Positions 34,315 through 46,540 of a DNA stretch of 64,000 nt are shown one piece after another. Origin of the DNA: Engraulis encrasicolus (taxonomy: Eukaryota > Chordata > Actinopteri > Clupeiformes > Engraulidae); contig NC_085880.1 of the NCBI RefSeq assembly GCF_034702125.1, forward strand, positions 48,497,146-48,561,145. Direction: 5' to 3'. Within the stretch, counting starts at the first letter, position 1. The number at the start of each line of letters is the position of its first letter. The position numbers and the translations under genes were made by a program. The notes under the pieces were generated by a model. It saw only the letters and a program-made list of their open reading frames with translations, was not told the DNA's origin and searched no databases.

Positions 34315-35660
34315 GTCTTTCCCCCACACACTATTCTGCCTCCCCCACCCCCTCACTCATCTCCCCCCACACACTGTTCTGCCTCCCCCACCCCCTCACC
34401 CCCCCCCCACACACACTATTCTGCCTCCCCCACTCATCTCCCCCCACACACTATTCTGCCTCCCCCACCCCCCTCACCCCCCCCACACACACTATTCTGC
34501 CTCCCCCACCCCCTCACTCATCTACCCCCACACACTATTCTGCCTCCCCCACCCCCTCATCTCCCCCCCACACACTATTCTGCCTCCCCCACCCCCTAAC
34601 TCATCTCCCCCCACACACTATTCTGCCTCCCCCACCCCCTCACCCCCCCCCACACACTATTCTGCCTCCCCCACCCCCTCACTCATCTCTCCCCCACACA
34701 CTATTCTGCCTCCCCCCCCCCTCACCCCCCCCCACACTATTCTGCCTCCCCCACCCCCTCACCCCCCCCACACACACTGTTCTGCCTCCCCCACCCCCTC
34801 ACTCATCTCCCCCCACACACTATTCTGCCTCCCCAACCCCCTCACTCATCTCCCCCACACACACTATTCTGCCTCCCCCACCTCCTCACTCATCTCCCCC
34901 CCCACACACTATTCTGCCTCCCCCACCCCCTCATCTCCCCCCCACACACACACACACTATTCTGCCTCCCCCANCCTCATCTCCCCCACACACACTATTC
35001 TGCCTCCCCCACCCCCTCACTCATCTCCCCCCACACACTATTCTGCCTCCCCCACCCCCTCACTCATCTCCCCCCACACACTATTCTGCCTCCCCCACCC
35101 CCTCACTCATCTCCCCCCACACACTATTCTGCCCCCAACCCCCTCACTCATCCCTCCCCACACACACTATTCTGCCCCCCACCCCCTCACTCATCTCCCC
35201 CCCACACACTATTCTGCCCCACCCACTATTCTGTCCCCCAACCCCCTCACTCATCCCCCCCATGCTACTCTGTCCCCCCACCCCTCACTCACCCCCCCAC
35301 TAATCTGTCCCCCACGCTCACCCCCCCTGACTCATTCTATCCCCACCCCCCCACAACATACTCGCCCACCCCCTATCCAATGTGATAAGTTTGGTAGGTC
35401 AACCCCCCCCCCCGACTCAACGTACCCCCCCCCACACACACACACACTATTCTTCGCCGCTGAACCCCCCCACTATTACCCCCACCACCTCACTCATCCC
35501 CCCACACACTATTCTCCCCCCCCAGCCCCTAATTCAACCCCGACTCATTCCCCCCCACCACCCACTCTGCCCCCCCTACCCCCGCTCACCCCCTCATTCA
35601 TCCCCCCACTCCTCCACATCATTTAGTCCCCCCCCCAAACCCCGCCACCTTACCCCCCCA
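34315..35660 (+). repeat. C-rich minisatellite, ~1.35 kb
   Basis: About 25 imperfect units of CACACACTATTCTGCCTCCC followed by ACCCCCTCACTCATCTCC. Unit lengths vary around 40-55 bp and the right third is more degenerate. An ambiguous base (N) is at 34974. Long open frames of Pro/Ser/Thr/His in all three forward frames are artefacts of the repeat. Confidence 0.95.
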
Positions 35661-35749
35661 ACACACACACACCCGGTCTACTGTGTCTATGTCAGTGAAT
35701 GTAAAGAAGCACACTGGCCACACACGCTTGAAAAAAGCGCAGTCAGGCA

Positions 35750-35847
35750 CACAGACACACATACAAACGCACGCACACAAACACACACAAACGCACGCAC
35801 ATACACACACACACAAACACACACACACACACAAACACACAAACACA

Positions 35848-35933
<86 letters not shown>

Positions 35934-35934
35934 T
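35750..35934 (+). repeat. (CA)n microsatellite, imperfect
   Basis: CA tract with GCACGC and AAACAC interruptions in the left half, near-pure on the right. Confidence 0.95.
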
Positions 35935-36698
35935 TTAACTGAAAAATAGGTAATCTTTATTGATAATTGTACTGGCAGAAAAACAGTTTCTGGCTTTTCC
36001 TGTAGCCGTCCTAAAGTCCTATCTATTTTCCGTTTTGAGAAGGCAGGTTTTGCAGACTCACACCCAAAAATCCAATGAGATGGTTTCAAAAATCCAATGA
36101 GATGGTTTCATCCATGAATGTGTCCGGTTTTATTACAAATAAAAATAAGTACAAACAAAAGATGCAATGAGATGCAGAAATTATTAAGTCTATTATTTCA
36201 CAACTGCAAGACAATTAAGCAGGAGCGTGTCAGGCAGGTGTTTCGAGCGGGCGAGGTCAAGAATTGTATCTCTGCGGCCTGCTCTCCTCCCGTCATGCGC
36301 AGCTGGCATCTCTTTTATTGAGGTGGTACCATTCTCCACCTAAAGGGGTCGCACTCTCACAAAATGCACAAAAACAAGGAAGCATGAGTGCAAGAAAAAT
36401 CAGCTAAACATGTGGCTCCTACAATAATTATGGCCTTACAGTATTGAGAAAAATGTGTGAAAGTCTGCCATTCTGAAAAACAGAGAACATTTTGAAATTT
36501 GGAGGACATAGATGGTCTCCAGTTTTAATCTTTTTAAATAGACCTTCTGGTCTGTAATCCACTGTGAAAACCCTGACATCACAATAGGCCTAATTTTCCC
36601 AGCCATAGACTCTCTATGTGCATTTCAATCATTATTTTCAGCACTTTCCTTTGGATATTGCAAGGTGGCCAACTTTATTTTCATTTGTATTAGTTAAG
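35935..36698 (+). repeat. Duplicated module with ~480-bp extra segment
   Basis: 35935-35970 and 36425-36698 match 25728-25765 and 25765-26030. The piece between (about 35972-36424) is absent from the 25.7-kb copy and may be an insertion; it has a direct repeat of AAAATCCAATGAGATGGTTT near 36066 and 36089. No gene is seen. Confidence 0.65.
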
Positions 36699-36878
<180 letters not shown>

Positions 36879-37369
36879 AACAACATGAGCACTATGAGTT
36901 ATTCTTTTTTATATCGATAATAAACTAAAACCTTTTTGCAATAATGCGTCAACCGTTTGCATGCAGAGGACACTTTGGCAATGTCTACAAGATCTGTGAT
37001 GCCACCACAGATATCGAGGTAAGAAGCAGAGGGGGTTTTTTAGAGGATTGCGCAACCACCTTTAACCTCATCCTGTCAACGGCATGGCACACACTCCTCT
37101 TGCTCGTCACAGCTGACTATCTGGAGGTCTGATCTTGATATCATGTCCATGTTCGTACCCCCCATCCCCCACTCCCTTTCTCTCTCTCACACACACAAAA
37201 AGACACATGTATGTATGCATGCACGCATGCCATTAGACTCAGGGGTAGGGAGAGGTAAGGAAGGGATTAGAACCTGCAACCCTTTGATCCAAAGACCACC
37301 TCCCAAACCACAAGACCACAGCTGTCATGAGCTGTCATGAGCTCGCACCCCGGCATTTGAGCTCATTTG

Positions 37370-37372
<3 letters not shown>
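36879..37372 (+). repeat. Module A, copy 3
   Basis: Near-identical to copies 1 and 2. The exon-like block is at 36967-37018 with both splice-like borders kept. The region just after the donor has lost about 13 bases relative to copy 1. Confidence 0.9.
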
Positions 37373-37414
<42 letters not shown>

Positions 37415-37565
37415 GCTCTCTCTCAAATTCAAATTCAAATTCAAATATGCTTTATTGGCATGCCTATTGGTAACAGTGTTGCCAAAGCGTACAGATAACA
37501 TAGAAGGACATTACGGTCAATTAGGAACATTAAGCAGACATGTGTTAAGAATATCACACGCACAC

Positions 37566-37650
<85 letters not shown>

Positions 37651-37709
37651 TTAAGAACATTAAACACACACGAACGCACACACACAAACACACACATGCA
37701 TTAAGAACT
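37373..37709 (+). repeat. TC tract, AAATTC run and (CA)n microsatellite
   Basis: (TC)n to about 37424, four AAATTC-like units at 37425-37446, and a CA tract at about 37555-37647. Confidence 0.9.
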
Positions 37710-38096
37710 CTTTCTCGCTCCCTGCCTTCCTGCCTGTCTGCCTGTCTGTCTCTCTCTCTCTCTGTCTCTGTCTCTCTCTATATCGCTCCCTGCCTGCTTG
37801 CCTGCTTGCCTGCGGGTACAGGTCTTTTCGTCGAATGGATTCTTGAGAGGGGACCATTCGAACAAAACGTTGGACAATTTGTATAAGGCAGGGGATCTTT
37901 AGTCGAGGACGGTCCGTCTACCGCAAAAGCCTACGAAAGGTCCTTAAAATTGAACTAAAGATCCTTAGGTTTCAACTAAAGGTCCCTTCAGTCTGCCTAT
38001 ATTAGAAATGTAAATCAGCTTTTTTAATGCGGGTTTTCTTAGAATCCGCTTTTTTAATGCTCATTTTAACGGTTTTGTCTATTTAAATATGTTCAT

Positions 38097-38332
38097 TTTA
38101 ACAGTTTTGTCTAGCCTATTTAAATAGGCCTAAATCAGCTGTTAAGTTTTGTTTTTTGTTGATTTAAACATGTAAATCTATAAATAAAATGTACTTACTC
38201 GTTTTTACTGGTGTTTTAACGGTTTTGTCTAGCCTATTTAAATAGGCCTAAATCAGCTGTTAAGTTTTGTTTTTTGTTGATTTAAACATGTAAATCTATA
38301 AATAAAATGTACTTACTTGTTTTTACTGGTAT
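38097..38332 (+). repeat. ~118-bp tandem duplication
   Basis: Two near-identical units, each with TTTGTCTAGCCTATTTAAAT and AAATCTATAAATAAAATG. Confidence 0.9.
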
Positions 38333-38404
38333 GTTGTTGTTGTTTTTACGATTACGTCGTTACATTTTTTGACAATTTAGCCTACGTTTACGCCCTTACA
38401 TTTT

Positions 38405-39280
38405 TTGACAACAAAGTTCGGCATGAACCAGAACACTAGGCTTATGTAACAGTGTTGAAAACATTAAAGAACCCATGCACCTGTGTTAAGTCCATACAGT
38501 AAAGAGAGAGAGAGAGAGAGAAGTTAAATCGTTACATTAACACTGCATAGGAGCGCGCTCTCTCTCGCTCTCTCTGCCCGGCGAGGCAATGTTCTTGGGC
38601 GGTAACTTTTTAGATGCGAAGCACCAGCAACAAGAGAATGCTGTCTGCCGACACTTTGATGTTTCTGATTCTGAATGACAACAAAGTTCGCGCATGAGCC
38701 AGAGCACTATGCATATAACAGTGTTGAAAACATTACAGAACCCATGCACCTGTGTTAAGTCCATGGCTACAGTAAAGAGAGAGAGAGAGAGAAGTTAAAT
38801 CGTTACATTAACACTGCATAGGACCGCTCTCTCTCTCTCTCTGCCCGGCGAGGCAATGTTCTTGGGCTATAGTTTTATTAATTGAATAAGCTGGTAGCTG
38901 CCTATTTTGTTTCATAGCCTGTCTTTTATTGTTGGAAATCGTCCATCGATCCAGTCAGGCTGCCTATTTTATATCCTATTATTCCCGTGTGTCCTAGGAA
39001 TATTTCTTTTGTTCGAAGTCTAAATATGTGGTAAAACTGATTTACCCGCGATTCATATAGGCCTAGGCCTAATAATGGCACAAACTGAATGACAATAAAT
39101 AGTTCGCGCATGAGGCAGAAAAAATAACAGTGTCGGAAAACATTATAGAACCCCTGCACCCGTGTTAAGTCCATGGCTACAGTAAAACAAAAACAAAAAT
39201 ACTAAGAGCGAGAGAGAGAAGTGAAATCGCTATATTAACACTGCATAGGAGCGCGTTCTCTCTCTCTCTCTCTCTAGTAA
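38405..39280 (+). repeat. Three-copy repeat with GA and TC tracts
   Basis: Copies at about 38405-38600, 38676-38866 and 39089-39277. They share ATGCACCTGTGTTAAGTCCA, a short GA run, AACACTGCATAGGA and a short TC run. Spacing is irregular (about 270 and 410 bp). Confidence 0.85.
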
Positions 39281-41886
39281 TGTATCTAGTAGGCCTATCT
39301 AGTGATCTAGTATGTAAATCAACTGTTTTTTTTTGCTGTTTTCAGATGTGCTTCATAAATAAAATGTACTTAGGCCTACTCATTTTAACTGGTATGTTGT
39401 CGGTTTTGTACGTTTATGCCGTTACATTTTTTGACAATTATCTAGGTTACTTTCTACTCCTTACATTTCTGGAACAATATTTGAGAAGCTTTTTTTCACT
39501 TTTACGCCGTTACTTTACTCCGTTACATTTTTTGACAAATATCTGTAGGCCTATGTTACTTTCTACTCCTTACATTTCTGGAACAGTATTTGAGTAGCCC
39601 CAGCTGCGGGCAGAGAGGCGGGACCAAGCACAGCCTTGTCGCTTTGAATCAGGGCAGCGTGCGTCTACTGAGCACATTTGGTTGTCATGCAGCGAGTTTT
39701 CTGACTTTCTGGTAACTTTTTAGATGAACGCTTCTAGCTACCGTCTTCTGTAGGTCTGGAATATACCTACGTGTGGAGTAGGCCTAGAGGTGCGCGGTGG
39801 ATGTATTATTTCATCCGCAACCGCTTCTTAGAATTTCTAATCTACCTGCTATCCACCCGCCCTAATGTTTTTTCTCCAATTTCCAAAACCGAATCCACCC
39901 GCCATCCGCCTATTAGTTTTTAGTATTTAAGATCCCTGAGGCACATAGTCGATCGTATTTTTCAAGCAGTGCAGGTCATTTACATCTTGCCAGCCTATGT
40001 TTTAAAAAAATCTCTAACTTACAGCGATTCCCAAGTTGTCTCCACCCATCGCACAACGTGAAAGTTGAAACGTGCGGATGCTTTAATGCAGCCTACATTT
40101 TAGCAGTTTAAATACCTCCAGTCCAAGCAGCACAATCGAAACTATTGGCTATCTAGCTTACAATTTTGGCTGGTATCCAATAAGACGAGTCAAGTGACAG
40201 TAGAGTCTTGCAAAGAGTGCAGAGAATTACGTCGCGTGTGTGTGTGAGCGAGAGAGGGAGAGAGAGGGAGCGATTCCAAACTTGTCTCCATCCATCGCAC
40301 AACGTGAAAGCTAACGTGTATGCTTTAATGCAGCCTAAATTGTACCAGTTTTGCCTCCTCTCCAAGCACCTTTTTAAGTGGTGGCAACCATGCATGTTTT
40401 CTGTGGAAAACATCAGGTCCTCATGGCGACGCCAGGCTTGCTGAAAACGGCGACAAGCACATTCAGAATACACATTTCTTAATGGGAAGTTGTTGAGAAC
40501 AAAGTGTCCGCTAATGGGCATGAAGTCTTGTCATGCAAATTGCCCTTCCCGCATAGACAAGGCAACCCTTTCAACAGGGCCACGCAGAGTGGACAGTGGA
40601 ATGCTGCTTGAAATAAGTCGATGATGAATAAAATATTACGCGCAACGTCTACAAGAAAAGTAATGGCTATTATTACCGTTGCGCGTAAAGATGAGGAAGG
40701 GATGGATAGATGGATGGATGCTGTCCTATGGAAGGGGCCGTCAAACTGTCTACATGACATCTTCATTAAAGTTGTTAAATAAGTATCCATAGCCTACTGT
40801 GTTTGACGGCCCCATCTTCTTGCAAATATTTACGCGCAACGGTCATAATGGCGTCTCGCACTACACATGCTCGGATGATGCCAGAGGCGAATAGCAAACA
40901 GCCAAATTAAGGCATATTCGACATAGACTACCACGACAAGTTACCGTTTGGGTCGCAGTTGGATGTTTATTCAGTAGAATTATGTGCGTAATATCAGCTC
41001 CATCCACCAAATGCAGCACAATCCCCGTTACTTTCACGTGAGGTTCAAATGGACATTACTCGACAAAAATGCAAGTCTGGGTACCAACAACTGAAGTAGG
41101 CTACAACATAGAATATGTACCACATATAGGGGTATTTTCATTTTCAGTCCTTTATGTGCGTTATGCCCAGCTTTTATTGAATACAGCGCAGGTTTTGAAG
41201 TTCACCAAACGAGCATCAACTTTGTGCAAGTCATTAAAACTCTTTTTTTACCAGCACTGACCTGTACACTGTTTCATTTATTAACTAATTGCACTTTCTG
41301 CCTTCTCGTTTCACATGTGATAAATCCACTTAGTATGCTTTATCCAATTAGCCATGGATGCAGGATCATTCACTGGACTGGACACTATTGTAAGAGGTGA
41401 AATTTAGACCACGATTCAGGAACGACAGACAACGGGAGTAAAGGTTATGGTAGTTTTATTTTTACAATTTCATAAAATACAATTAGGAGGGAAAACCACC
41501 ACAATATCCATGCAACCAGCAGCGTCTGTAAACTGCTATCTTCTTTGAATAAATGAATAAATAATCACAATCTGGAGACACTCGGACGATAGTAGCCTAC
41601 AAAAGTTAAGTTAAGTTACACACTCAGCCACTGCTGCCGGACGTTGGCTCGTCAATTACTTAATCAACTATAACACGCGCAATAGCCTACCCAAATGCAA
41701 CTTACACACAGTTCCCAAAGCGACTGGCCGCGCGCAATGGATACCTACAGCAGCCCTGCCCCACCCCAGCGTGTAGCGCACAAGTCTACACTATTGTCCG
41801 AATGTTGTTATTTCAAGAAAGCAAACTGTCACTGTCCGCCGGCCGCTGTCGTGACATATTTTATTAACACTAGTATGTGAGTAACA
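39281..41886. other. No gene; interior of the 6.4-kb element
   Basis: A diverged duplicate pair lies at 40030-40130 and 40280-40370 (shared CATCGCACAACGTGAAAG and GCTTTAATGCAGCCTA). A short inverted pair at about 40735-40815 shares GGGGCCGTCAAAC. Nothing coding is recognised. Confidence 0.5.
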
Positions 41887-42951
41887 AGTGAGGAGTTCCT
41901 TGATAGTTTCCTTAAGGGTGAAGTAGCCTGGAATACTGTCGCAGATCAGATAGAAATGATCCTGTTATGAACCCGAGTTTAGTAGATATCGCGCAGTGAA
42001 CGAGGCAGCCTGCAAACAGTTTGAAGCGCAATGTGGCTGTAACAAGTTAGAAAGTAGCCAGACTCTGTTGCTTGTTAACCTTTTTAAATTATGCGCGTAA
42101 TGGTGGGGTGGCGTCCGCGCCAATGTCATATCCTGAGCGTATTGCTCGGTGCATAATTCCAAGAGCAGCATGAAAAGGAAGAAAAGGAAGATGATGGGCT
42201 GACCGAAACGTTTGTCCCCTGTCTGTCGGTTTTATTTACTTTTTTCGGCTTTGTTTAATACAGTTTTTGATTCTGCATTCAGCTCCAGTGTGCTACTCCT
42301 TTCTTTCTTTTTGAATTATGAGCGTTCCACGAACTATCTTTCTTTGCGCACGCTATAAAATGGCAATAAACATGTTACTATAAACTACTGGTTTACTATG
42401 TATGCTTTCTAATGTTGGTAAAGGCGGCATAAGCGGGATAATGTATTCTCCACACGTGACTACGGAAAATATATTTCCTTCGAAGCGGAATAACAACACT
42501 CCGCCTTCGGCATTGGGGGTGTTATTCGCCCCGTAGGGAAATATTTGTAGTCTAGGTGTAGTCTACTTTTTTGAAGTGGGTATACTGTATATTCTCGCAT
42601 TTTTTGAAGTGGGTATACTGTATATATTTATGCCATTCTAAATAATGGATCAATCAATTTTAAGTTGGTATACTGAATCCCCTAAAATTTAGAAGTGGGT
42701 ATACTCCGTATACCTGCGTTCTACCACTGCGTGTGGACAATACATTATCCCTTACCTTTAAAGCTGTTGTAGGCCTACATTTTTAAAAAAAATCGTCGAT
42801 ATTGTAGCGGTGCAACCGACTTTAGTTTTAAGTTATGAGATGGGCGCCAGTCAGGCAGCAATAAGACTGCCGTTACCTTTCCAAAAATGAATACAAATCA
42901 GTGACCAACACATTAGAAATAACTCAAATCATCACAACGAATATCTTGTCT
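41887..42951 (+). mobile_element. Palindrome-containing element, copy 2, itself interrupted
   Basis: Matches the 20.7-21.26 kb element in opposite orientation. Two segments are extra: about 42100-42315, and about 42548-42730 within the palindrome. The latter matches the 51.16-kb MITE (GAAGTGGGTATACTGTATA words). The sequence after the palindrome (42752-42951) recurs at 43596-43790. Confidence 0.65.
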
Positions 42952-43254
42952 TATTTTTAGTAGTGCACTTTTGCAAAACCCTTGTTTGCAGACTTGTGCG
43001 CTTGTTCTCAACAGCTCACATCACTATTTCATACTGTATTTATGATTAAAAAAAAAGAGCTTGCATTGACACGCTGTTTTCATTTCGCATTTCTTTCAAG
43101 TTCATTTGGCATGCTTTATGGAATTAAGCATGGTGGACCATTCATAAGACCTCATTCTAAGATATCTGTTTTTATAACGAATATAGGCCTAGATGCATAC
43201 AGTAGAACAAATAACGTAACAGTGATGCGTTAATCCAGGACCAGTTTGACGTCT

Positions 43255-43790
43255 TCGGACAATTGTAAATGGCAGCTTTTGATTCTGCATTCAACTCCAG
43301 TGTGCGACTCCTTTCTTTCTTTTTATATCTTTTTATATCTTTCTTTTCTATCTTTCTTTGCGCACGCTATAAAATGGCAATAAACCTGTTACTATAAACT
43401 ACTGGTTAACTGTGTATTCTATGCTTTCTAATGTTGGTAAAGGCGGGATAAGCGGGATAATGTATTGTCCACATGACTACGGAAATATATTTCCTTCGGA
43501 GCGGAATAACAGCTCTCTGCCTTCGGCATCGGGGGTCTTATTCGTCCCGTATAGGCAATATTTTCTTATAGTCATGTGGGACAATACATTATCCCTTACC
43601 TTTAAATTAGCCTACTGTTGTAAGCCTACATTTTAAAACATTTCGTCGGTATTGTAGCGGCGGTGCAACCGACTGTTTTAAGTTATGACATGGGCGCCAG
43701 CTAGGCAACAATAAGACTGCCTTTACCTTTCCAAAAATGAATACAAATCAGTAACCAACACATTAGAAATAACTCAGATATATATATAGA
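43255..43790 (+). repeat. Tandem partner of 42.25-42.95 kb
   Basis: Follows the same order: CTCCAGTGTGCGACTCCTTT, TTTGCGCACGCTATAAAATG, the palindrome (43454-43595), then the GGTGCAACCGACT block. This palindrome lacks the GTGGGTATAC insert seen in the neighbour. Confidence 0.8.
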
Positions 43791-44233
43791 CAGATGTAGT
43801 GCACAGGGGGTAACGCTGCTATCTCACTCCGGAGGAGGCAGAGGCTGTCCGTTACGATATAGTATATTTATAAAATAGGCTATGAAATGGCCTAATGATA
43901 AAAAACTGAACTAAAATGAAAAATTAATTAAAAAAAAATAGAGACGCACGCACACACTTTCTACACGGTTCGATTTTTGTTTTCATTGCATTGTGGTGGT
44001 AGGCACACAAGTTTGATAAAATATAAAAATAATAGGCTAATAAAATAGGCAGACTAAACTAAACATCTGCCCAGTTAAACGAAAGGTCTGCATGGGTTGA
44101 ACGTAACGTCCTTAGGTCTTCGACGAAAAATCCTCAGGTACTGCACGAAACGCCCCATGCCTTCTACTAATGGTCCAACGTTTTGTTCGAATGGTCCCCT
44201 CTCAACAATTCATTACACGAATCGTCTCAAATT

Positions 44234-44384
44234 CTTGCCTGCCTGTCTGTCTCTCTCTCTCTCTCTTTTTTTCTCTCTCGCTCCCTGCCTGCCTGCCTGT
44301 TTGTCTGTCTGTCTCTCTCTCTCTCTCTCCCTCTCTCTCTCTTTCTCTCTCTTGCTCCCTGTCTGCCTGCCCACCCCCCCCCTT

Positions 44385-44416
<32 letters not shown>

Positions 44417-44428
44417 GCTCCCTGCCTG
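44234..44428 (+). repeat. TC/TCTG compound microsatellite
   Basis: The right half of the compound tract split by the 6.4-kb element. Confidence 0.93.
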
Positions 44429-45235
44429 CCCTGTGCGGTTAGGTGCCTTATTCAAGCCCACTTCAGCCATCAATGGAGATGTAGTGAGAGGAAAGGGTGG
44501 GATTCGAAACTGCAAAACCCACATATGCTAAAGTCAGTGCCCTAGTAATAACACATTTTTACATAGAGTAGTGCATTGTATTGAACCTTTACAAGGTCAC
44601 TGTATGTTTATTATTACTCTGTGCTGCTGTACATATTAACAGCTTGCTTAGGCTCTCTTTTTTAGGTGCTCTTTTTTAAAGATCATCTTTGACGTTTTCC
44701 GTCCTACGTTGAAGGAAAGTATGTGTCTTGTGGTGAACAGGTTGTGGTAAAGCTGCATATGCCCAAGTCTGATATCCGCTGTGCTCGGAACCTGTGGTGG
44801 TTCGAGATCGCTTAGCTGTTATTTTACATTATGGTCAAAGAGGTTTTGGCCTCTCTGCTAGTTTGGTATGCCCTCAGCACAGGCCCACAGATCTTATAGC
44901 TGTTGCCAAAGTGCCCCATGCAGGCACGCTCGCAGCAATTTGGCCTCTGTCTGTGTGATGTGCCTGTGTACATGCATGTGCCGTGCGTGTGAACAAGAGG
45001 TGCCCCATGCATGCATACTTGCAGCAGTTTGGCCTCTGTGCCTGTGCGTATTGATATGCATGTGTGCATGATCATGTCTCTCTATGCAGGACTCCGTACA
45101 TGTTTGTGCATGCATATGCCGTGCATGTGAACGAGAGATGCAGAGAGAGGATGTGAGCAAGAGAGAGTGTATGTGTGTGAATGTGTGTGTGAGAGAGGAA
45201 GAGGGGGGGAGAGTGGGAGGGGAAGAGGGGGAGCT
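44429..45235 (+). repeat. Module B, copy 2
   Basis: Matches 30365-30862, with about 330 extra bases at 44572-44908. The SINE-like box B is at about 44497-44507 on the minus strand. Confidence 0.85.
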
Positions 45236-45482
45236 GCTTCAATACAGGCCTAATATAAAGTGCAGGGCCAGCTGCTTCAATATAGGCCTAAAGTGCAGGG
45301 CCAGCTGCTTCAATACAGGCCTAAAGTGCAGGACCAGGTGCTTCAATACAGGCCTAAAGTGCAGGGCCAAGTGCTTCAATACAGGCCTAAAGTGCAGGGC
45401 CAGCTGCTTCAATACAGGCCTAAAGTGCAGGGCCAGCTTCTTCAATACAGGCCTAAAGTTCAGTTCTTCGATACAGGCCTAA
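45236..45482 (+). repeat. 33-bp minisatellite, about seven units
   Basis: Same unit as 24693-24885. A 33-bp period is a multiple of three, so all frames stay open as periodic peptides; these are not genes. Confidence 0.92.
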
Positions 45483-46092
45483 TTTAACGTGCAGCTGCTG
45501 GATTTAGATCAGAGGTGGGAAACATTTCTCATTCGAGGGACCACTTCAAATTTTAGAAAGTCCTCCAAGGCCCAAACTATGAACACAAACCATGATTTCC
45601 CCCTGCACTTGAGACCTATATTTTTTGACCCTTGTTCTTGGAAAACACCCCCCACCACAATAGTACACAACAAAATATTCACATAAATACAAACACCAAA
45701 CACAAACTCACACCAGATATAATTAGTTTGTTGGAATATGACTATGGTATATGACACTATATCACTCACTCACTGGTGGGCGTATGTCTTGTCGATTTTT
45801 TTTTCTTTTTTGCATGCGATGTTGGTCCGAGGAGTTTGTTTTTCATCTTAAAAACCACAGATAGCGGTACGCTCACACGCAGATGTGACCTATTTGTAAA
45901 AGGTGTGAAAAGAGGAGGAGACACTAATGCGGATACTTCTCAGTCACATTTAACAGACGTACTCCTCTTAAGTCCACACACACACTAGTGTGCTGCTGCT
46001 CTGACCTGCACATCACACACACTCAGACAGAAGAAAGGATAGAGGAGTAGGAGAGGAGGGAGAGGGTGGAAAGGAGGATGAAAGAGGAGAAG
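45483..46092. other. Upstream region of the leader exon
   Basis: No repeat family is recognised. It would hold the promoter and 5' UTR if the exon at 46093 is real. The last 75 bases before the ATG are purine-rich (GAGGAGG words). Confidence 0.4.
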
Positions 46093-46153
46093 ATGGCGTC
46101 CATCCTCTGGACTCTACTGCTACTGATGGGGATCTGCCCAAGTCAGCAACAGA
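46093..46153 (+). CDS. Candidate signal-peptide exon of a secreted or membrane protein
   Basis: An ATG opens MASILWTLLLLMGICPSQQQ, a short leader with a hydrophobic core (ILWTLLLLMGI) and a small-residue cleavage context. After the twentieth codon plus one base the sequence becomes GTGAGTA, a strong splice donor. A signal peptide exon ending in phase 1 is the usual arrangement in immunoglobulin-superfamily and many other surface-protein genes. An in-frame ATG lies 15 bases upstream (46078); I prefer 46093 because the leader is then typical, though the upstream start is possible. The next exon was not found; the intron holds a CA tract and a truncated hAT. Gene identity is unknown. Confidence 0.5.
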
Positions 46154-46185
46154 GTGAGTAACACACACACAAAAACACACACACA

Positions 46186-46241
<56 letters not shown>

Positions 46242-46242
46242 G
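46154..46242 (+). repeat. (CA)n microsatellite in the putative intron
   Basis: CA tract starting directly after the splice donor. Confidence 0.95.
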
Positions 46243-46540
46243 GTGTACATTGAGTGGTTGGATGTAGGCCTACAATATTTGTATGATTATGACCTGGATA
46301 TTGTATGTGTGAGTGTGTTCTAAGTAGAGAAATAGTACACAAGTACTTGATTAAAAGTGTTATGTTTTATTGGTGGGCATTTCACTGTTTTACTACCAGT
46401 CTGATTTTATCCAGTATTCAAGCCTGGTTTGAATGTTTGTGGACACATGTGAATACACATGCCCCGTGTGCATGTGGGGAGTGGGTTTTTTTTGAGTGAG
46501 GAGTGGTTTGAGTGGGTGCTGTGGTAGGATGTGTCACAAC

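Larger units (their letters stand above)
37814..44233. mobile_element. 6,420-bp element with ~190-bp terminal inverted repeats
   Basis: The arms 37814-38004 and 44041-44233 are inverted copies. They share TTGAGAGGGGACCATTCGAA, then CAAAACGTTGGAC, and at the inner end AGTCTGCCTAT. The flanking CTTGCCTGC occurs at 37805-37813 and 44234-44242, and the TCTG/TC microsatellite continues on both sides as in the unbroken copy at 30049-30364. Long arms with a 9-bp duplication would suit a Mutator-like element, but CTTGCCTGC also recurs in the microsatellite, so the duplication is weak evidence. No transposase was recognised; the interior is a mosaic of duplicated noncoding repeats. Confidence 0.7.

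Noticed and set aside
34239..35626. Very long proline/serine/histidine open frames
   Set aside because: They run in several frames over a C-rich minisatellite without stops because the unit lacks them; no domain or start context.
42171..42215. GACCGAAACGTTTGTCC resembling a hammerhead end
   Set aside because: The CTGATGA core is absent and no stem I pairing is found; at best a dead relative of a PLE tail.
45084..45487. Periodic peptides with YRPKVQGQLLQ-like units in several frames
   Set aside because: The 33-bp minisatellite keeps all frames open; periodicity alone explains them.
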